A stretch of 64,000 bases of DNA, taken from positions 186,001-250,000 of the forward strand of contig JAXMOG010000005.1 of assembly GCA_034670065.1 (NCBI GenBank), given 5' to 3'. The notes beneath the pieces were generated by a model. That model made no database searches and was not told the origin of the DNA. It saw only the letters and a program-made list of their open reading frames with translations. The position numbers and the translations under genes were made by a program. Source of the DNA: Mesobacterium_A sp034670065 (lineage in GTDB: Bacteria > Pseudomonadota > Alphaproteobacteria > Rhodobacterales > Rhodobacteraceae). This document shows positions 35,592-44,157 of this stretch, one piece after another (the first letter of the stretch is position 1; each line of letters begins with the position of its first letter).

Positions 35592-36215
35592 ATGACCCGC
35601 ATTCTTGTACTTTATTACTCCAGCTACGGCCATGTCCGCACTTTGGCGCAGGCCGAGGTAGAGGGCGCCCAGCGCATTCCTGGCACCCATGTCGATCTTC
35701 GCCGTGTTCCCGAAACTGTTCCCGAAGAAATACGCCAAAGCGCCGGTTTTGTGGCCGACAACACCCCGGTCGCGTCGCCTGCCGATCTGGAAGCATATGA
35801 CGCCATCATTTTCGGAACGCCCACGCGGTTTGGAATGATGGCCGGGCAAATGAAATCCTTCTTGGATCAGGCGGGTGGTCTTTGGGCGCGCAATGCTCTT
35901 GTCGGCAAGGTCGGTGCCGTTTTCGCCTCTACCGGGTCACAACACGGCGGCCACGAAGCAACGTTGCTATCCTCGCAGATTCCGCTTCAGCATTTCGGCA
36001 TGTTGATCGCGGGCATGCCCTATACGTTTGCGGGTCAGACCACGGCAGACGAAATCATCGGCGGTGCACCCTACGGCGCGGGCACTATAGCGGGCGCTGA
36101 CGGCTCGCGCGAGCCGACGGAAACCGATCTGGACGGCGCGCGCTTCCAAGGTGCCTATGTCGCCCGCATCGCCGCACGCCTTGCACAGGCGGATTTGACT
36201 GAAGCGGCGGCATAG
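35592..36215 (+). CDS. wrbA: NAD(P)H:quinone oxidoreductase, WrbA type
   Basis: A 207-residue flavodoxin-fold protein that reduces quinones by two electrons with NAD(P)H and FMN. The FMN phosphate loop is YYSSYGHV (about 8-15), with IIFGTPTRFGMMAGQMKSFLD (about 75-95) and FASTGSQHGGHE (about 113-124) forming the flavin and active-site loops. Length and sequence match type IV quinone reductases. GAGAGGTTCC precedes the ATG. Confidence 0.93.
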   Translation: MTRILVLYYSSYGHVRTLAQAEVEGAQRIPGTHVDLRRVPETVPEEIRQSAGFVADNTPVASPADLEAYDAIIFGTPTRFGMMAGQMKSFLDQAGGLWARNALVGKVGAVFASTGSQHGGHEATLLSSQIPLQHFGMLIAGMPYTFAGQTTADEIIGGAPYGAGTIAGADGSREPTETDLDGARFQGAYVARIAARLAQADLTEAAA

Positions 36216-36362
36216 CATCCGCATCTGCCCAACCAAACTGGGCGCGCCATTCAGGCAATGCCGTGCCCACCCCCACACGCTGCACGAAATGGGGCAAGCC
36301 GTGGCCCGAAACGGCCGCGCCTGCCCTCGTTTCGGTTTTGCTGACAAAAGAGGAGACCGGCC

Positions 36363-37259
36363 GTGTCCCGTACCACCGATATATTGCTGACGGCGCTTGC
36401 CCCCGCGATTTGGGGCAGCACGTATCTGGTTACGACCGAGGCCTTGCCACAGGGTTACCCCGTCACCCTGGCTGTTCTGAGGGCATTGCCTGCGGGTCTG
36501 ATGCTTCTGGCGTTTACCCGCAGCTTTCCGACACGTGAGTGGCTTGGGCGCGTGTTTGTGCTTGGTGCGCTGAATTTCGCTGTGTTTTGGGTGCTGCTGT
36601 TCGTTGCCGCCTATCGCTTGCCGGGGGGTGTTGCGGCCACGCTTGGGTCATTTCAGGCGATCATGGTCATCGCGATGGCGCGGGGTTGGCTTGGTGTGCC
36701 GATCAAATCTGGCGCTGTCGTTGCGGCGCTTGGTGGCGCGATGGGGGTCGCCCTTTTGCTGCTGGGCCCCGACGCGGCCCTTGACCCGATTGGTATTGCC
36801 GCCGGGTTGGGCGGTGCAGCATCTATGGCAGCGGGCACTGTGCTCAGCAGGAAATGGCAACCGCCCGTCCCTGCGCTCAGCTTTACGGCATGGCAATTGA
36901 CAGCTGGCGGCATAATACTTCTGCCCGCCGCTGTTGTCTTCGAACCGGCCCTGCCCGCGTTAACGCCCCTCAACCTTGCTGGTCTCGTCTGGCTTGGGCT
37001 TATCGGAGCAGCGGCCACTTATGCCCTCTGGTTTCGTGGCATCGCCCGGCTGGAACCAGGCGCCGTCTCAATGCTTGGCATGATGAGCCCTGTAACCGCT
37101 GTGATGCTGGGGTGGCTATGGCTGGGAGAGGCGTTAAGCCCGATGCAACTGTTCGGCGCGGCAATCGTTTTGGGTTCTGTCTGGCTGGGCCAACATGCCA
37201 ACCGGCCAAGTCACCCGATGTCGGGTACGATCGCACCTTCCCCAAAACCTGCAACGTGA
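36363..37259 (+). CDS. EamA-family (DMT) exporter
   Basis: A 298-residue inner-membrane transporter with ten hydrophobic segments and two EamA repeats (about 10-135 and 150-285). The first begins LAPAIWGSTYLVTTEALP, and the second repeats the fold with ARLEPGAVSMLGMMSPVTAV. Members export amino acids, drugs or other metabolites. The start is GTG 36363, preceded by AGAGGAGACC. Substrate is unknown; cotranscription with wrbA is possible but 147 bases separate them. Confidence 0.88.
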   Translation: MSRTTDILLTALAPAIWGSTYLVTTEALPQGYPVTLAVLRALPAGLMLLAFTRSFPTREWLGRVFVLGALNFAVFWVLLFVAAYRLPGGVAATLGSFQAIMVIAMARGWLGVPIKSGAVVAALGGAMGVALLLLGPDAALDPIGIAAGLGGAASMAAGTVLSRKWQPPVPALSFTAWQLTAGGIILLPAAVVFEPALPALTPLNLAGLVWLGLIGAAATYALWFRGIARLEPGAVSMLGMMSPVTAVMLGWLWLGEALSPMQLFGAAIVLGSVWLGQHANRPSHPMSGTIAPSPKPAT

Positions 37260-37550
37260 AGGGTAATTCAGTGCAGGGGCGTCATTGAAGTCTAGGCACC
37301 TTCGGCCATTCACCTGTCCCACGTCAGCTGGACGCTCCACTATGGCAATTCGGTGCTGCGCCATGGGGCGGAAGCCCCGGAATTCCATAGAACGATACGA
37401 TACTATTGCTGATATTGATCCGGTCCGACAACCGGTCACCCAAGGCTGAAGCTTGCTGCGGCTGCACCCATTGAAGACGCTCGCAATGTATTGGCCGATG
37501 TCCTTTCCCAGGATCAAGACCGGGCCAGTTTGGGTTCAGGCGTTTGATGC

Positions 37551-38240
37551 CTACACGGGACGCTCAAAATAATTGGCATTCGTTTCGGAAATCCGCGCGA
37601 TGGTATCATCCAATCGTGACAGGTGTTTCAGCCCAGCTTTTACGGCCGCCTGTTCGTCTTGGGCTTTCACCGCTTCTGCGATCTGGCGATGATCCGCGAT
37701 GAGTTCGGGCAGTCGCTGCTCTTTCTCCATACCCAACATACACAACCGGTCGACCTTGGCCTTTTCTTCAAGAATGACATCAAAGGCGTAATCGACCTTC
37801 GCAATCGTGCACAGAACCTGGTGAAATGCGTAGTCGAGCTTGCCGAACCGCTCGAGGTCCCTGGCTTCGCCCGCTGCGTCTTGCTGCATCAATTCGGCGT
37901 CCAGTTGTGCTGAACCAATCGCGTCACAGTGGATGCAGGCACGGCGCAAGACTTCAGTCTCGATAGCGGCCCGCACGAACCTGGCCTTTTCAATCTCACG
38001 CATAGAAAATCGGCGCACTTCTGTCGCGCGTTGCGGACGGATCAATAACAGGTCGAGGTTCACCAGACGGCTAAACGCATCTCGTACCGGTTGCCGCGAC
38101 ACCCCAAACTGCGCTGCAATCTCAGCCTCGGAAATCCTGTCACCTGGTTTGAGCTGCAGGGTCGAGATCTGTTCATGCAGATAGTCGAACACATCGTCGA
38201 CGCTTGTACGTCGAACGTTCCCTGCCATTGCATGCGCCAT
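37551..38240 (-). CDS. GntR-family regulator (FadR/FCD subfamily)
   Basis: A 229-residue regulator. The winged HTH (about 8-75; RISEAEIAAQFGVSRQPVRDAFSRL) is followed by an all-helical FCD ligand domain (about 85-215) containing metal-site candidates FHQVL and DHRQIAEAV. Members respond to carboxylates, including hexuronates and gluconate. ATG 38240 follows AAAAGGGG; an in-frame GTG at 38258 lies upstream. It is divergent from the UxaB-like operon. A GTATAC-centred palindrome lies 53 bases upstream. The 291 bases between this gene and the EamA gene hold no gene I can identify. Confidence 0.88.
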   Translation of the reverse strand: MAHAMAGNVRRTSVDDVFDYLHEQISTLQLKPGDRISEAEIAAQFGVSRQPVRDAFSRLVNLDLLLIRPQRATEVRRFSMREIEKARFVRAAIETEVLRRACIHCDAIGSAQLDAELMQQDAAGEARDLERFGKLDYAFHQVLCTIAKVDYAFDVILEEKAKVDRLCMLGMEKEQRLPELIADHRQIAEAVKAQDEQAAVKAGLKHLSRLDDTIARISETNANYFERPV

Positions 38241-38292
38241 CAGCAATCCCCTTTTCACAACGCTAACTAACAGTTACCTAACAGAAACCAAA

Positions 38293-38304
38293 CTAGTATA
38301 CTAG
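38293..38304. promoter_or_regulatory. GTATAC-centred palindrome, candidate FCD-GntR operator
   Basis: CTAGTATACTAG is a perfect 12-base palindrome. It fits the GT..AC core of FadR-type GntR operators (TnGTnnnACnA-like) and lies between the GntR gene and the UxaB-like operon, closer to the GntR gene. Confidence 0.5.
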
Positions 38305-38568
38305 ATCAGCAATTCAACTGACGTCGATCAATATTCTCAGCCCCTTAGCCTTGGCGGATGGCGTTGGCGACGTTGCTTTGCCTCAAACAACGCAAGGGTA
38401 ACAGATCAGACGGTAGACCGATCACGTGATAAAATGTCGTGGTGAATATCTGCGAAATCGCAGCCATCCAATCGAAGTCAACACGTGTAATTTGCCAAAA
38501 TCTCTGGAGCGTATCAACTTTCGGAAAAGCAGACATCTGGCTTTCTCATGAAGACATGGTTGACATCA

Positions 38569-38593
38569 TATGTTTTGTATAATTAAAAACATA
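38569..38593. promoter_or_regulatory. Inverted repeat over a -10-like element upstream of the dehydrogenase operon
   Basis: Arms TATGTTTT (38569-38576) and AAAACATA (38586-38593) flank a 9-base centre that includes TATAAT (38578-38583), a perfect -10 hexamer. TTGACA occurs at 38560-38565, but only 12 bases from that hexamer, so it cannot be its -35 as spaced. The site precedes the UxaB-like gene by 49 bases. The rest of the 400-base gap shows no gene. Confidence 0.45.
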
Positions 38594-38641
38594 ATTACGT
38601 AGAGCGCTGACTCAGAGCTGGCGTCGCCCAAAGGACACCCC

Positions 38642-39757
38642 ATGCAAACCACGCCCATTCTTCAATTCGGCACGAGCCGCTTTCTACAGGCTCATGCGGA
38701 CCTGTTTGTTTCCCAGGCTATGGAAGAAGGGCAAGACGTAGGCCCGATTACCGTTGTGCAAAGCTCTGGTGATCCAAGCAGGGCAAAGCGGTTGGCCGCA
38801 TTGGTGGGGTCTTATCCTGTTCGGGTCGAGGGACTTGTCGACGGTTCCAGGGTTCAGGAAACTCTGGATGTGAAAAGCGTCGCGCGCACATTGTCGACCG
38901 CAAGCGACTGGGCGGAAATCGCGCGGATTTTCGTAGAAGAAGCGCAGATTGTTCTTTCCAACACCGGGGACGCGGGATTTACGCCGCAGGCATGTGACGA
39001 CCAAGCGCATTTCGATCAGGCGATGTCATACCCTGCAAAGCTGACCCAGCTTTTGCGCCTGCGATTTGCGGCAGGCGGGGCACCTATCCAAATCATGCCG
39101 ATGGAGCTGATTGTGGACAACGGGCAGGTTTTGAAGGCTCGCGTTATGGAATTGGCGCAAAAGGATGCACCTGAATTCCGCGCCTATCTGGACAATGACG
39201 TGACCTGGGCGAATTCACTTGTAGACCGGATCGTGTCACAGCCGTTGGAGCCTGCAGGTGCCGTTGCCGAACCCTACGCGCTTTGGGCGATCGAGGCGCA
39301 ACCCGGCCTGGTTCTGCCCTGTCGGCATCCTTCGGTGCAGATTGTTCCATCGCTGGCGGATATTGAGGCTTTGAAGCTGTTTGTTTTGAACCTTGGCCAC
39401 ACCTTCCTGGCGGACCGGTGGCGCGACAATAAAGGTGACGACGATGTGCTGGTCCGGCACCTTGTGGGTGACGCGGATCAGGCTGCTCATCTGACACAAG
39501 TGCTGCAGGATGAAGTTCGCCCGGCTTTCGTCGCAGCTGGCCTTGCCGATCAATTCGATGCCTATGTCATCACAACGCTGGAGCGGTTTGCTAACCCATT
39601 CTTGGATCACCGGATCGCGGATATTGCCCAGAATCATCACCAAAAAGTGGAACGCAGAATTGCTGCGATGCTGGATTGGGCTGTGGCCAAAGGGGATCAA
39701 TCCCAGAAACCTACTTTGTCCGCGGTCGTCACCCGCAACAGGGAACGTACCCAATGA
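38642..39757 (+). CDS. Mannitol dehydrogenase-family oxidoreductase (UxaB-like)
   Basis: A 371-residue polyol/hexuronate dehydrogenase. The N-terminal domain begins ILQFGTSRFLQAHADLFV (6-23); the C-terminal domain has the catalytic KLFVLNLGHTFLADRW block (about 243-258; Lys, Asn and His in the family pattern). It is shorter than E. coli UxaB but fits the compact alphaproteobacterial forms. Tagaturonate/fructuronate or sugar-alcohol oxidation is likely, in line with the divergent FCD-GntR regulator. Its stop overlaps the start of the chimeric gene by 4 bases (ATGA), indicating one operon. Confidence 0.8.
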   Translation: MQTTPILQFGTSRFLQAHADLFVSQAMEEGQDVGPITVVQSSGDPSRAKRLAALVGSYPVRVEGLVDGSRVQETLDVKSVARTLSTASDWAEIARIFVEEAQIVLSNTGDAGFTPQACDDQAHFDQAMSYPAKLTQLLRLRFAAGGAPIQIMPMELIVDNGQVLKARVMELAQKDAPEFRAYLDNDVTWANSLVDRIVSQPLEPAGAVAEPYALWAIEAQPGLVLPCRHPSVQIVPSLADIEALKLFVLNLGHTFLADRWRDNKGDDDVLVRHLVGDADQAAHLTQVLQDEVRPAFVAAGLADQFDAYVITTLERFANPFLDHRIADIAQNHHQKVERRIAAMLDWAVAKGDQSQKPTLSAVVTRNRERTQ

Positions 39758-40293
39758 GCATCGTCACAGGACTTATGGAAATGACCAACGCTCCTGTCAC
39801 CGCTTTTTCCTTTGGCTGCGCTGGCATCGGCAACTTGAGCGGTGTTGTCAGCAATGCAGATGCTCCGGCCGTCCGACAGAATGCGTGGTCTGCGGGCATT
39901 CGATACAGCGACATAAGCCTCCATCACGGGCGCAGCCTGTCAGAGGCACGGCTTGATGGGTATTTGCAGACCCAACCACGCGATGCCTATGTTGTTTCGA
40001 CCAAGGTTGGGCGGGTCTTGCCTCTGGATAAACCGACCGCACGCCCCGGCCCATCGGAAACAGCAATGGTGGCAGACCCCACATTCCGCCTGAAGAACGA
40101 AGATGGCGGCATTTTACAAATCAGCCACGACATACATGACGTATTTGATCCTTGCGACCGCGTGATCGCGCTGAACAAGACGCGCAACGTTGGTGCGTTC
40201 TGGATCGAAGATGTGAAGACAGACCACATCCCAAGCCTGATCACCAAGGGCACGTTGCCCGACAGCGGGACACCACGAGGAGAAAAGACATGA
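39754..40293 (+). pseudogene. Deletion chimera: aldo/keto reductase N-terminus fused to sugar ABC ATPase C-terminus
   Basis: An open frame of 179 codons joins two unrelated proteins. Residues 1 to about 100 match the N-terminus of D-threo-aldose 1-dehydrogenase-type aldo/keto reductases (FSFGCAGIGNLSGVVS, SEARLDGYLQ, RDAYVVSTKVGRVL). Residues about 117-170 match the last part of an RbsA/XylG-like sugar ABC ATPase (GGILQISHDIHDVF, CDRVIAL), including the H-loop histidine but no Walker motifs. The catalytic tyrosine of the reductase is replaced (LHHG where LHYG-like sequence is expected), so decay has begun. An internal deletion removed the reductase C-terminus and most of the transporter. Start and stop both overlap neighbours by 4 bases. 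Confidence 0.8.
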
Positions 40294-41306
40294 GCACAGA
40301 AACTATGCGAGCGGGTGTCGTCGTAGAGCCGGGCAAGTTTGCGGTGCAAGACCGCCCTGTCATCACCGAAACGCCCGAAGGTTGGGTCTTGATCAACATC
40401 TGTGCAGTTGGTCTGTGTGGAACAGATTACCATATCCTTGAGGGCAAACATCCCTATCTGGAGTACCCACGCGTGATTGGCCATGAACTGAGTGGTCGCG
40501 TGGTTCATGACAGCAACGGCTGGTCTGCGGGTGATCTGGTGCTTGTGAACCCCTACTTGTCTTGCGGCGAATGCCGAGCGTGTAAACGCGGTAAACCCAA
40601 CTGCTGCTCTAATATCGAGGTGCTTGGGGTCCATCGCGATGGCGGCCTTACCCCGCAACTCGCAGTGCCTGCGCAAAACCTATATGCGGCAGACGGGCTG
40701 ACCCCGCTGCAAGCCGCGATGGTCGAGTTTCTGGCCATTGGGGCACATGCCGTGCGACGTTCCGAAGTCTCTGAGGGCGATACGGTTCTGGTGACCGGCG
40801 TTGGCCCGATTGGCATTGGGGTAGCACTTTTCGCAGGCCTAAAGGGCGCCGAAGTCAGCTTGCTTGACCTCAGCCCAGAACGGCTGGCGATGGCAGCGGA
40901 AAAGTTTGGCTTTGACAGGAGCTACACCAGTTTGGACGCGGCCCTTTCCTCCACTGGCGGAGATGGCTTTGACGTTCTTTTTGATGCGACGGGTCATGGC
41001 GGCGCCATTGAGGCTGGCTTTCCTGCCGTGGCCCATGGCGGCTCTTATGTTTTGGTCAGTGTCGTCAAAGATGACATCACGTTCAACGACCCTGAATTCC
41101 ACAAACGCGAAATGCGCCTGATCGGCAGCCGCAATGCACTCAAAGAAGATTTCGAATGGGTGATGTCGGCCTTTCGGGACAATCTGATTGACGCCGATGC
41201 GCTTTGCTCAAGCGTCCTTTCCCTTGATGACCTTACGACGGCATTCGCGGCTCTGGCCGAAGATCGTGTAGGTCTGATCAAAGCGATTGTGCAATTGACT
41301 GAATAA
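40290..41306 (+). CDS. Zinc-dependent alcohol/polyol dehydrogenase
   Basis: A 338-residue medium-chain dehydrogenase. Catalytic zinc residues are in GLCGTDYHILEG and IGHELSG; structural zinc is bound by CGECRACKRGKPNCC. The NAD loop is VLVTGVGPIGIGVAL (about 165-179). It resembles L-idonate/galactitol/L-fuconate-type dehydrogenases of sugar catabolism. ATG 40290 overlaps the chimera stop by 4 bases, so it is the last gene of the UxaB-like operon. Exact substrate is unknown. Confidence 0.86.
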   Translation: MSTETMRAGVVVEPGKFAVQDRPVITETPEGWVLINICAVGLCGTDYHILEGKHPYLEYPRVIGHELSGRVVHDSNGWSAGDLVLVNPYLSCGECRACKRGKPNCCSNIEVLGVHRDGGLTPQLAVPAQNLYAADGLTPLQAAMVEFLAIGAHAVRRSEVSEGDTVLVTGVGPIGIGVALFAGLKGAEVSLLDLSPERLAMAAEKFGFDRSYTSLDAALSSTGGDGFDVLFDATGHGGAIEAGFPAVAHGGSYVLVSVVKDDITFNDPEFHKREMRLIGSRNALKEDFEWVMSAFRDNLIDADALCSSVLSLDDLTTAFAALAEDRVGLIKAIVQLTE

Positions 41307-41344
41307 GAACGCGATGGCCAAATCCCGGAGCCTCCCCCACTAAA

Positions 41345-42046
41345 GTGGCCCTGAACCTCGACGGTAAAATCGAAGATCACACGATCAAACATTTTCGGGT
41401 CAACCATTCCACTGTTCCCGATGCTTCAGACGGTGTCTTTCTCTACGGTCTGCAATCCGAAGACGAACAAGCTCACCTCCAAACCGGGCTGAGCGAAACC
41501 TATTCCGACGACCTGACAGGCGTGGAGGATGGCCCCAATGGTCCGCAAATCACGTTACAATGCGGCACGTTGAGGACGGCAGCATCGTCGTGAATTGTTC
41601 GGGTCGTTTCTTCCGTGGTGAGCGTTTGGAGGGCCCGATCCCGGCCTTGTCCACAAACGGCTGTGTCATGGCGATCAACCCACGCAGCTTAATGCACTTC
41701 CTGACAAGCGTCGCCGGTTTCTTCGACACCCATCTTCTTTACCGGGGTCTGTTACGAGGAAACGGATTTTACGCGCTCGACCACGAAGCCCTGTTCCGGC
41801 AGAACCGAAATGCTTGGGTTGGCACCTTGGCTGCAAGCCTACATGAACCAGGTGCTTGCCGTTCAATCCCTGCCAATGAAGCTGCTTGACCGATGCGGCC
41901 TTGATTTGGATCGTTGGTATCCGCTGCCCCGCCGCATGGCAGGCCTCATCCGGATGAAGTCGAGCGCCAGCACGGAAATTTCACATTGCAAGCGCGCCCT
42001 CGATACAGTTGCCAAACGCTTTGATGTCACAGCAGAGGAAATCTAG
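41345..42046 (+). pseudogene. Frameshifted remnant of an unidentified (possibly FAD-dependent) protein
   Basis: Three reading frames carry protein-like sequence in turn. Frame 2 (41345-41593) contains DGVFLYGLQSEDEQAHLQTG. Frame 1 (from about 41560 to 41840) contains HVEDGSIVVNCSGRFF and INPRSLMHFLTSVAGFFDTH. Frame 2 resumes (41830-42046) with AVQSLPMKLLDRCGLDLDRW. The xxVVNCSG segment looks like the second dinucleotide motif of flavoproteins, but the N-terminal GxGxxG is missing. At least two frameshifts plus a 5' truncation are inferred. About 200 bases to the TetR gene hold nothing I recognise. Confidence 0.4.
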
Positions 42047-42245
42047 AGCGATCACGTAGCCCTGAAACGGCCCCAGCACTCAACAAAGTTACGAAACCGT
42101 CTGTCCGCCAAGGCGCTCCAGTGCGGCGATGCCCCTTCGGTGTTGCCCACTGATTGAGGAACCGTTTGACGCCTGTTCAGCAGCCCAAAATCAATGCGAC
42201 GATCCCCGAAAAGACAACACCAAAGATTGAAAATCCGTGCTGCCC

Positions 42246-42893
42246 TTACGCCTTGGAGGGTAATTTGTCGAAGCCGGCGGACACGAAATCAAGCAAACTG
42301 TCATAGGCCGTCTCAAGGTCTGCCGCGCTGGCACGACTATCGGTCAGTCTGTCCAGGCGCTTTTGCCGTGACACCGTCACCAACATCAACTGGATGGTCA
42401 TCAGGAACGCCCGTTCCAAGCGTTCGGGGTCAGTGCTGGGGCTACTTTGGCGCAGCGCCGCAATGAATTCACGGGCGACTTCATCAAAATACTGGCTCAA
42501 CAGGTCAAGCCAACGCTCATCTTCGCCCAACCGGGCCAGAACGCGTATGTAGGCGGGCCAACCGTCATCAGCACCGGTTTTAAATTGCTCAAAGAGCGGC
42601 CCCATAAAAGCGTCAAGAATGTCGCGCGGCGCATAGGGCACTGTCAGTTCCGCCAACCGCGCGCGGCGCAATTTGCACAGCACATCCGCGCGCCGCGCCA
42701 CAACCGCTTCAAACAGTCGATCTTTTGTTCCGAAATGATAGGACGCCAGTGCCAGCGTCACACCCGCACCTACGGTGATGTCGCGCAATGAAACCGCATC
42801 AAAGCCGCGCGCTCCGAAAAGCGCTTCTGCGGCATCAAGGATCTTTTGTTTGGTTCGATTTCCGTTTGCGCGTTTGGCACTTTTTTCCGTCAT
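42246..42893 (-). CDS. TetR-family transcriptional regulator
   Basis: A 215-residue repressor. The N-terminal HTH (about 12-60) reads ILDAAEALFGARGFDAVSLR, then AGVTLALASYHFGTKDRLFE, and the C-terminal ligand/dimer domain is helical with no obvious family. It is the only regulator in the 42-48 kb module, lying on the same strand as and downstream of the lactonase and hydrolase genes. A 24-base inverted repeat lies 59 bases upstream, and another palindrome sits in the divergent promoter at 45.4 kb. Confidence 0.88.
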   Translation of the reverse strand: MTEKSAKRANGNRTKQKILDAAEALFGARGFDAVSLRDITVGAGVTLALASYHFGTKDRLFEAVVARRADVLCKLRRARLAELTVPYAPRDILDAFMGPLFEQFKTGADDGWPAYIRVLARLGEDERWLDLLSQYFDEVAREFIAALRQSSPSTDPERLERAFLMTIQLMLVTVSRQKRLDRLTDSRASAADLETAYDSLLDFVSAGFDKLPSKA

Positions 42894-42951
42894 GCGTAGA
42901 ACTCTCTGACAGCTTGTCGTCTATTTGTGGGCCGGCAGATCAGCGCCATGT

Positions 42952-42975
42952 GAACAAACAAATTTTTCTTTGTTC
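42952..42975. promoter_or_regulatory. Inverted repeat upstream of the TetR gene
   Basis: GAACAAA (42952-42958) and TTTGTTC (42969-42975) form a 7-bp inverted repeat with a 10-base AT-rich centre, upstream of the minus-strand TetR gene. It may be an autoregulatory operator. It does not match the palindrome at 45435-45454. Confidence 0.4.
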
Positions 42976-43064
42976 GGTTGACTGTATAAATAAAAGGCAT
43001 GGGAAAAAAGGGAAAAGCGAGATCGCAGAGCCGAGGCGCTTTGCACACGTGAGCTGGCTCTGGT

Positions 43065-43090
43065 GGGGCCCTTAAAACCAAAAGGGCCCC
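43065..43090 (-). terminator. Hairpin after the SMP-30-like gene
   Basis: GGGGCCCTT (43065-43073) pairs perfectly with AAGGGCCCC (43082-43090). It follows the minus-strand lactonase gene (ends 43138) and precedes the TetR gene on the same strand. No T-run follows on the minus strand. Confidence 0.6.
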
Positions 43091-43137
43091 CTGTCACAGT
43101 GCCCCTAGCCTTGTGAATTGGGATATCTGAACGCGGG

Positions 43138-44157
43138 TTACCAATAGATCAATGGCAGCCCCGCTGTTGGGCTTTGGAAATAGGGGATTGTCGTTCCACG
43201 CAAGCTGCCCAAGTAAATAGTGCGCAGATCCGGCCCACCAAAGGTCAGCGACGCCATCCACGGGCAGGCGGTGCCCCCACATGCGCCCATCAGCTCGGGC
43301 GTCACGCGCCCCTCTTCCCAGGCTTTATCCAGTTCGGCCAACGCATTAGGATCCCCTCCAACGTCCAGTATGGTCAACAGATCGCCCTCTGGCGTGATCG
43401 CCACCAGCTGGTCGGCCATGATGAGCGTCGTCAACAGGTTGCCATAGGCATCAAAAGCGATCCCGTCGCAAAACCCACCCACGTTGCTGGGGCCATAAAT
43501 CTCGCGATCCGTCAGGGTGTCACCGACGACGCGAAAACGTGTGATGTTGCGGCTGGTCGTTTCGGCCACATAGAGCCATTCTTCTTCAGGATCGAACCGC
43601 AGCTCGTTCGTGCCGCACAGATTGTCCGCAACAATCCGCGCGCCACGCTCGTCTATCAGCGCAATATATCCGTCGCGCGAATTGGTCTTCACGTGATCCG
43701 TCCAGGGGTTCAATGTGGTCGTGACCGTCAACCAAAGCCGTCCCTTGGTATCACGAGTGACAAAGTTGGCTTTCCCGAAAGGCTTGCCATCAACATTGTC
43801 AATGATCACCGAAGTCTCGCCCGTCCGTGTCATCCGCTCGACCTGATCTGTGCCGAAATTGGCAATCAGAAAATCGCCGTTTTCATCAAAGGTCAGCCCG
43901 TTGGGCAGGCTGCCCACAGTGTTGACCAGGCGGTCTTGAAACGAGTCAGCGGTGTTCACTTGCAACCCTTGCTGCAAAATCAGTTCTTGCGTGCCATCCG
44001 GGTCAATGCGCATCACACCGCCGCGTCCATCCGCGCTCCACAACGTGCCGTCACGTTCGGCCAGAATGCACTCGGGGCGTTCCAGATCTTGGCCGATAAA
44101 GGACAGATCGGCAGGGTCCACCTGAAATCCGATGAGTGGGTTCTTCGCTTTGCTCAT
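43138..44157 (-). CDS. SMP-30/gluconolactonase-family hydrolase
   Basis: A 339-residue six-bladed beta-propeller protein of the SMP-30/LRE group. Blade motifs include RPECILAERDGTLWSADGRG (27-46), SLPNGLTFDENGDFLIANFG (98-117), GTNELRFDPEEEWLYVAET and FCDGIAFDAYGNLLTTL. The glutamate at the start, an asparagine and an aspartate near 251 are the expected calcium-binding positions. Members hydrolyse sugar lactones in the cytoplasm. Its start overlaps the alpha/beta-hydrolase stop by 4 bases. Confidence 0.85.
   Translation of the reverse strand: MSKAKNPLIGFQVDPADLSFIGQDLERPECILAERDGTLWSADGRGGVMRIDPDGTQELILQQGLQVNTADSFQDRLVNTVGSLPNGLTFDENGDFLIANFGTDQVERMTRTGETSVIIDNVDGKPFGKANFVTRDTKGRLWLTVTTTLNPWTDHVKTNSRDGYIALIDERGARIVADNLCGTNELRFDPEEEWLYVAETTSRNITRFRVVGDTLTDREIYGPSNVGGFCDGIAFDAYGNLLTTLIMADQLVAITPEGDLLTILDVGGDPNALAELDKAWEEGRVTPELMGACGGTACPWMASLTFGGPDLRTIYLGSLRGTTIPYFQSPTAGLPLIYW

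Noticed and set aside
38560..38583. TTGACA followed by TATAAT as a sigma-70 promoter
   Set aside because: The two hexamers are only 12 bases apart, not about 17; the -10 may be real but this -35 cannot pair with it.
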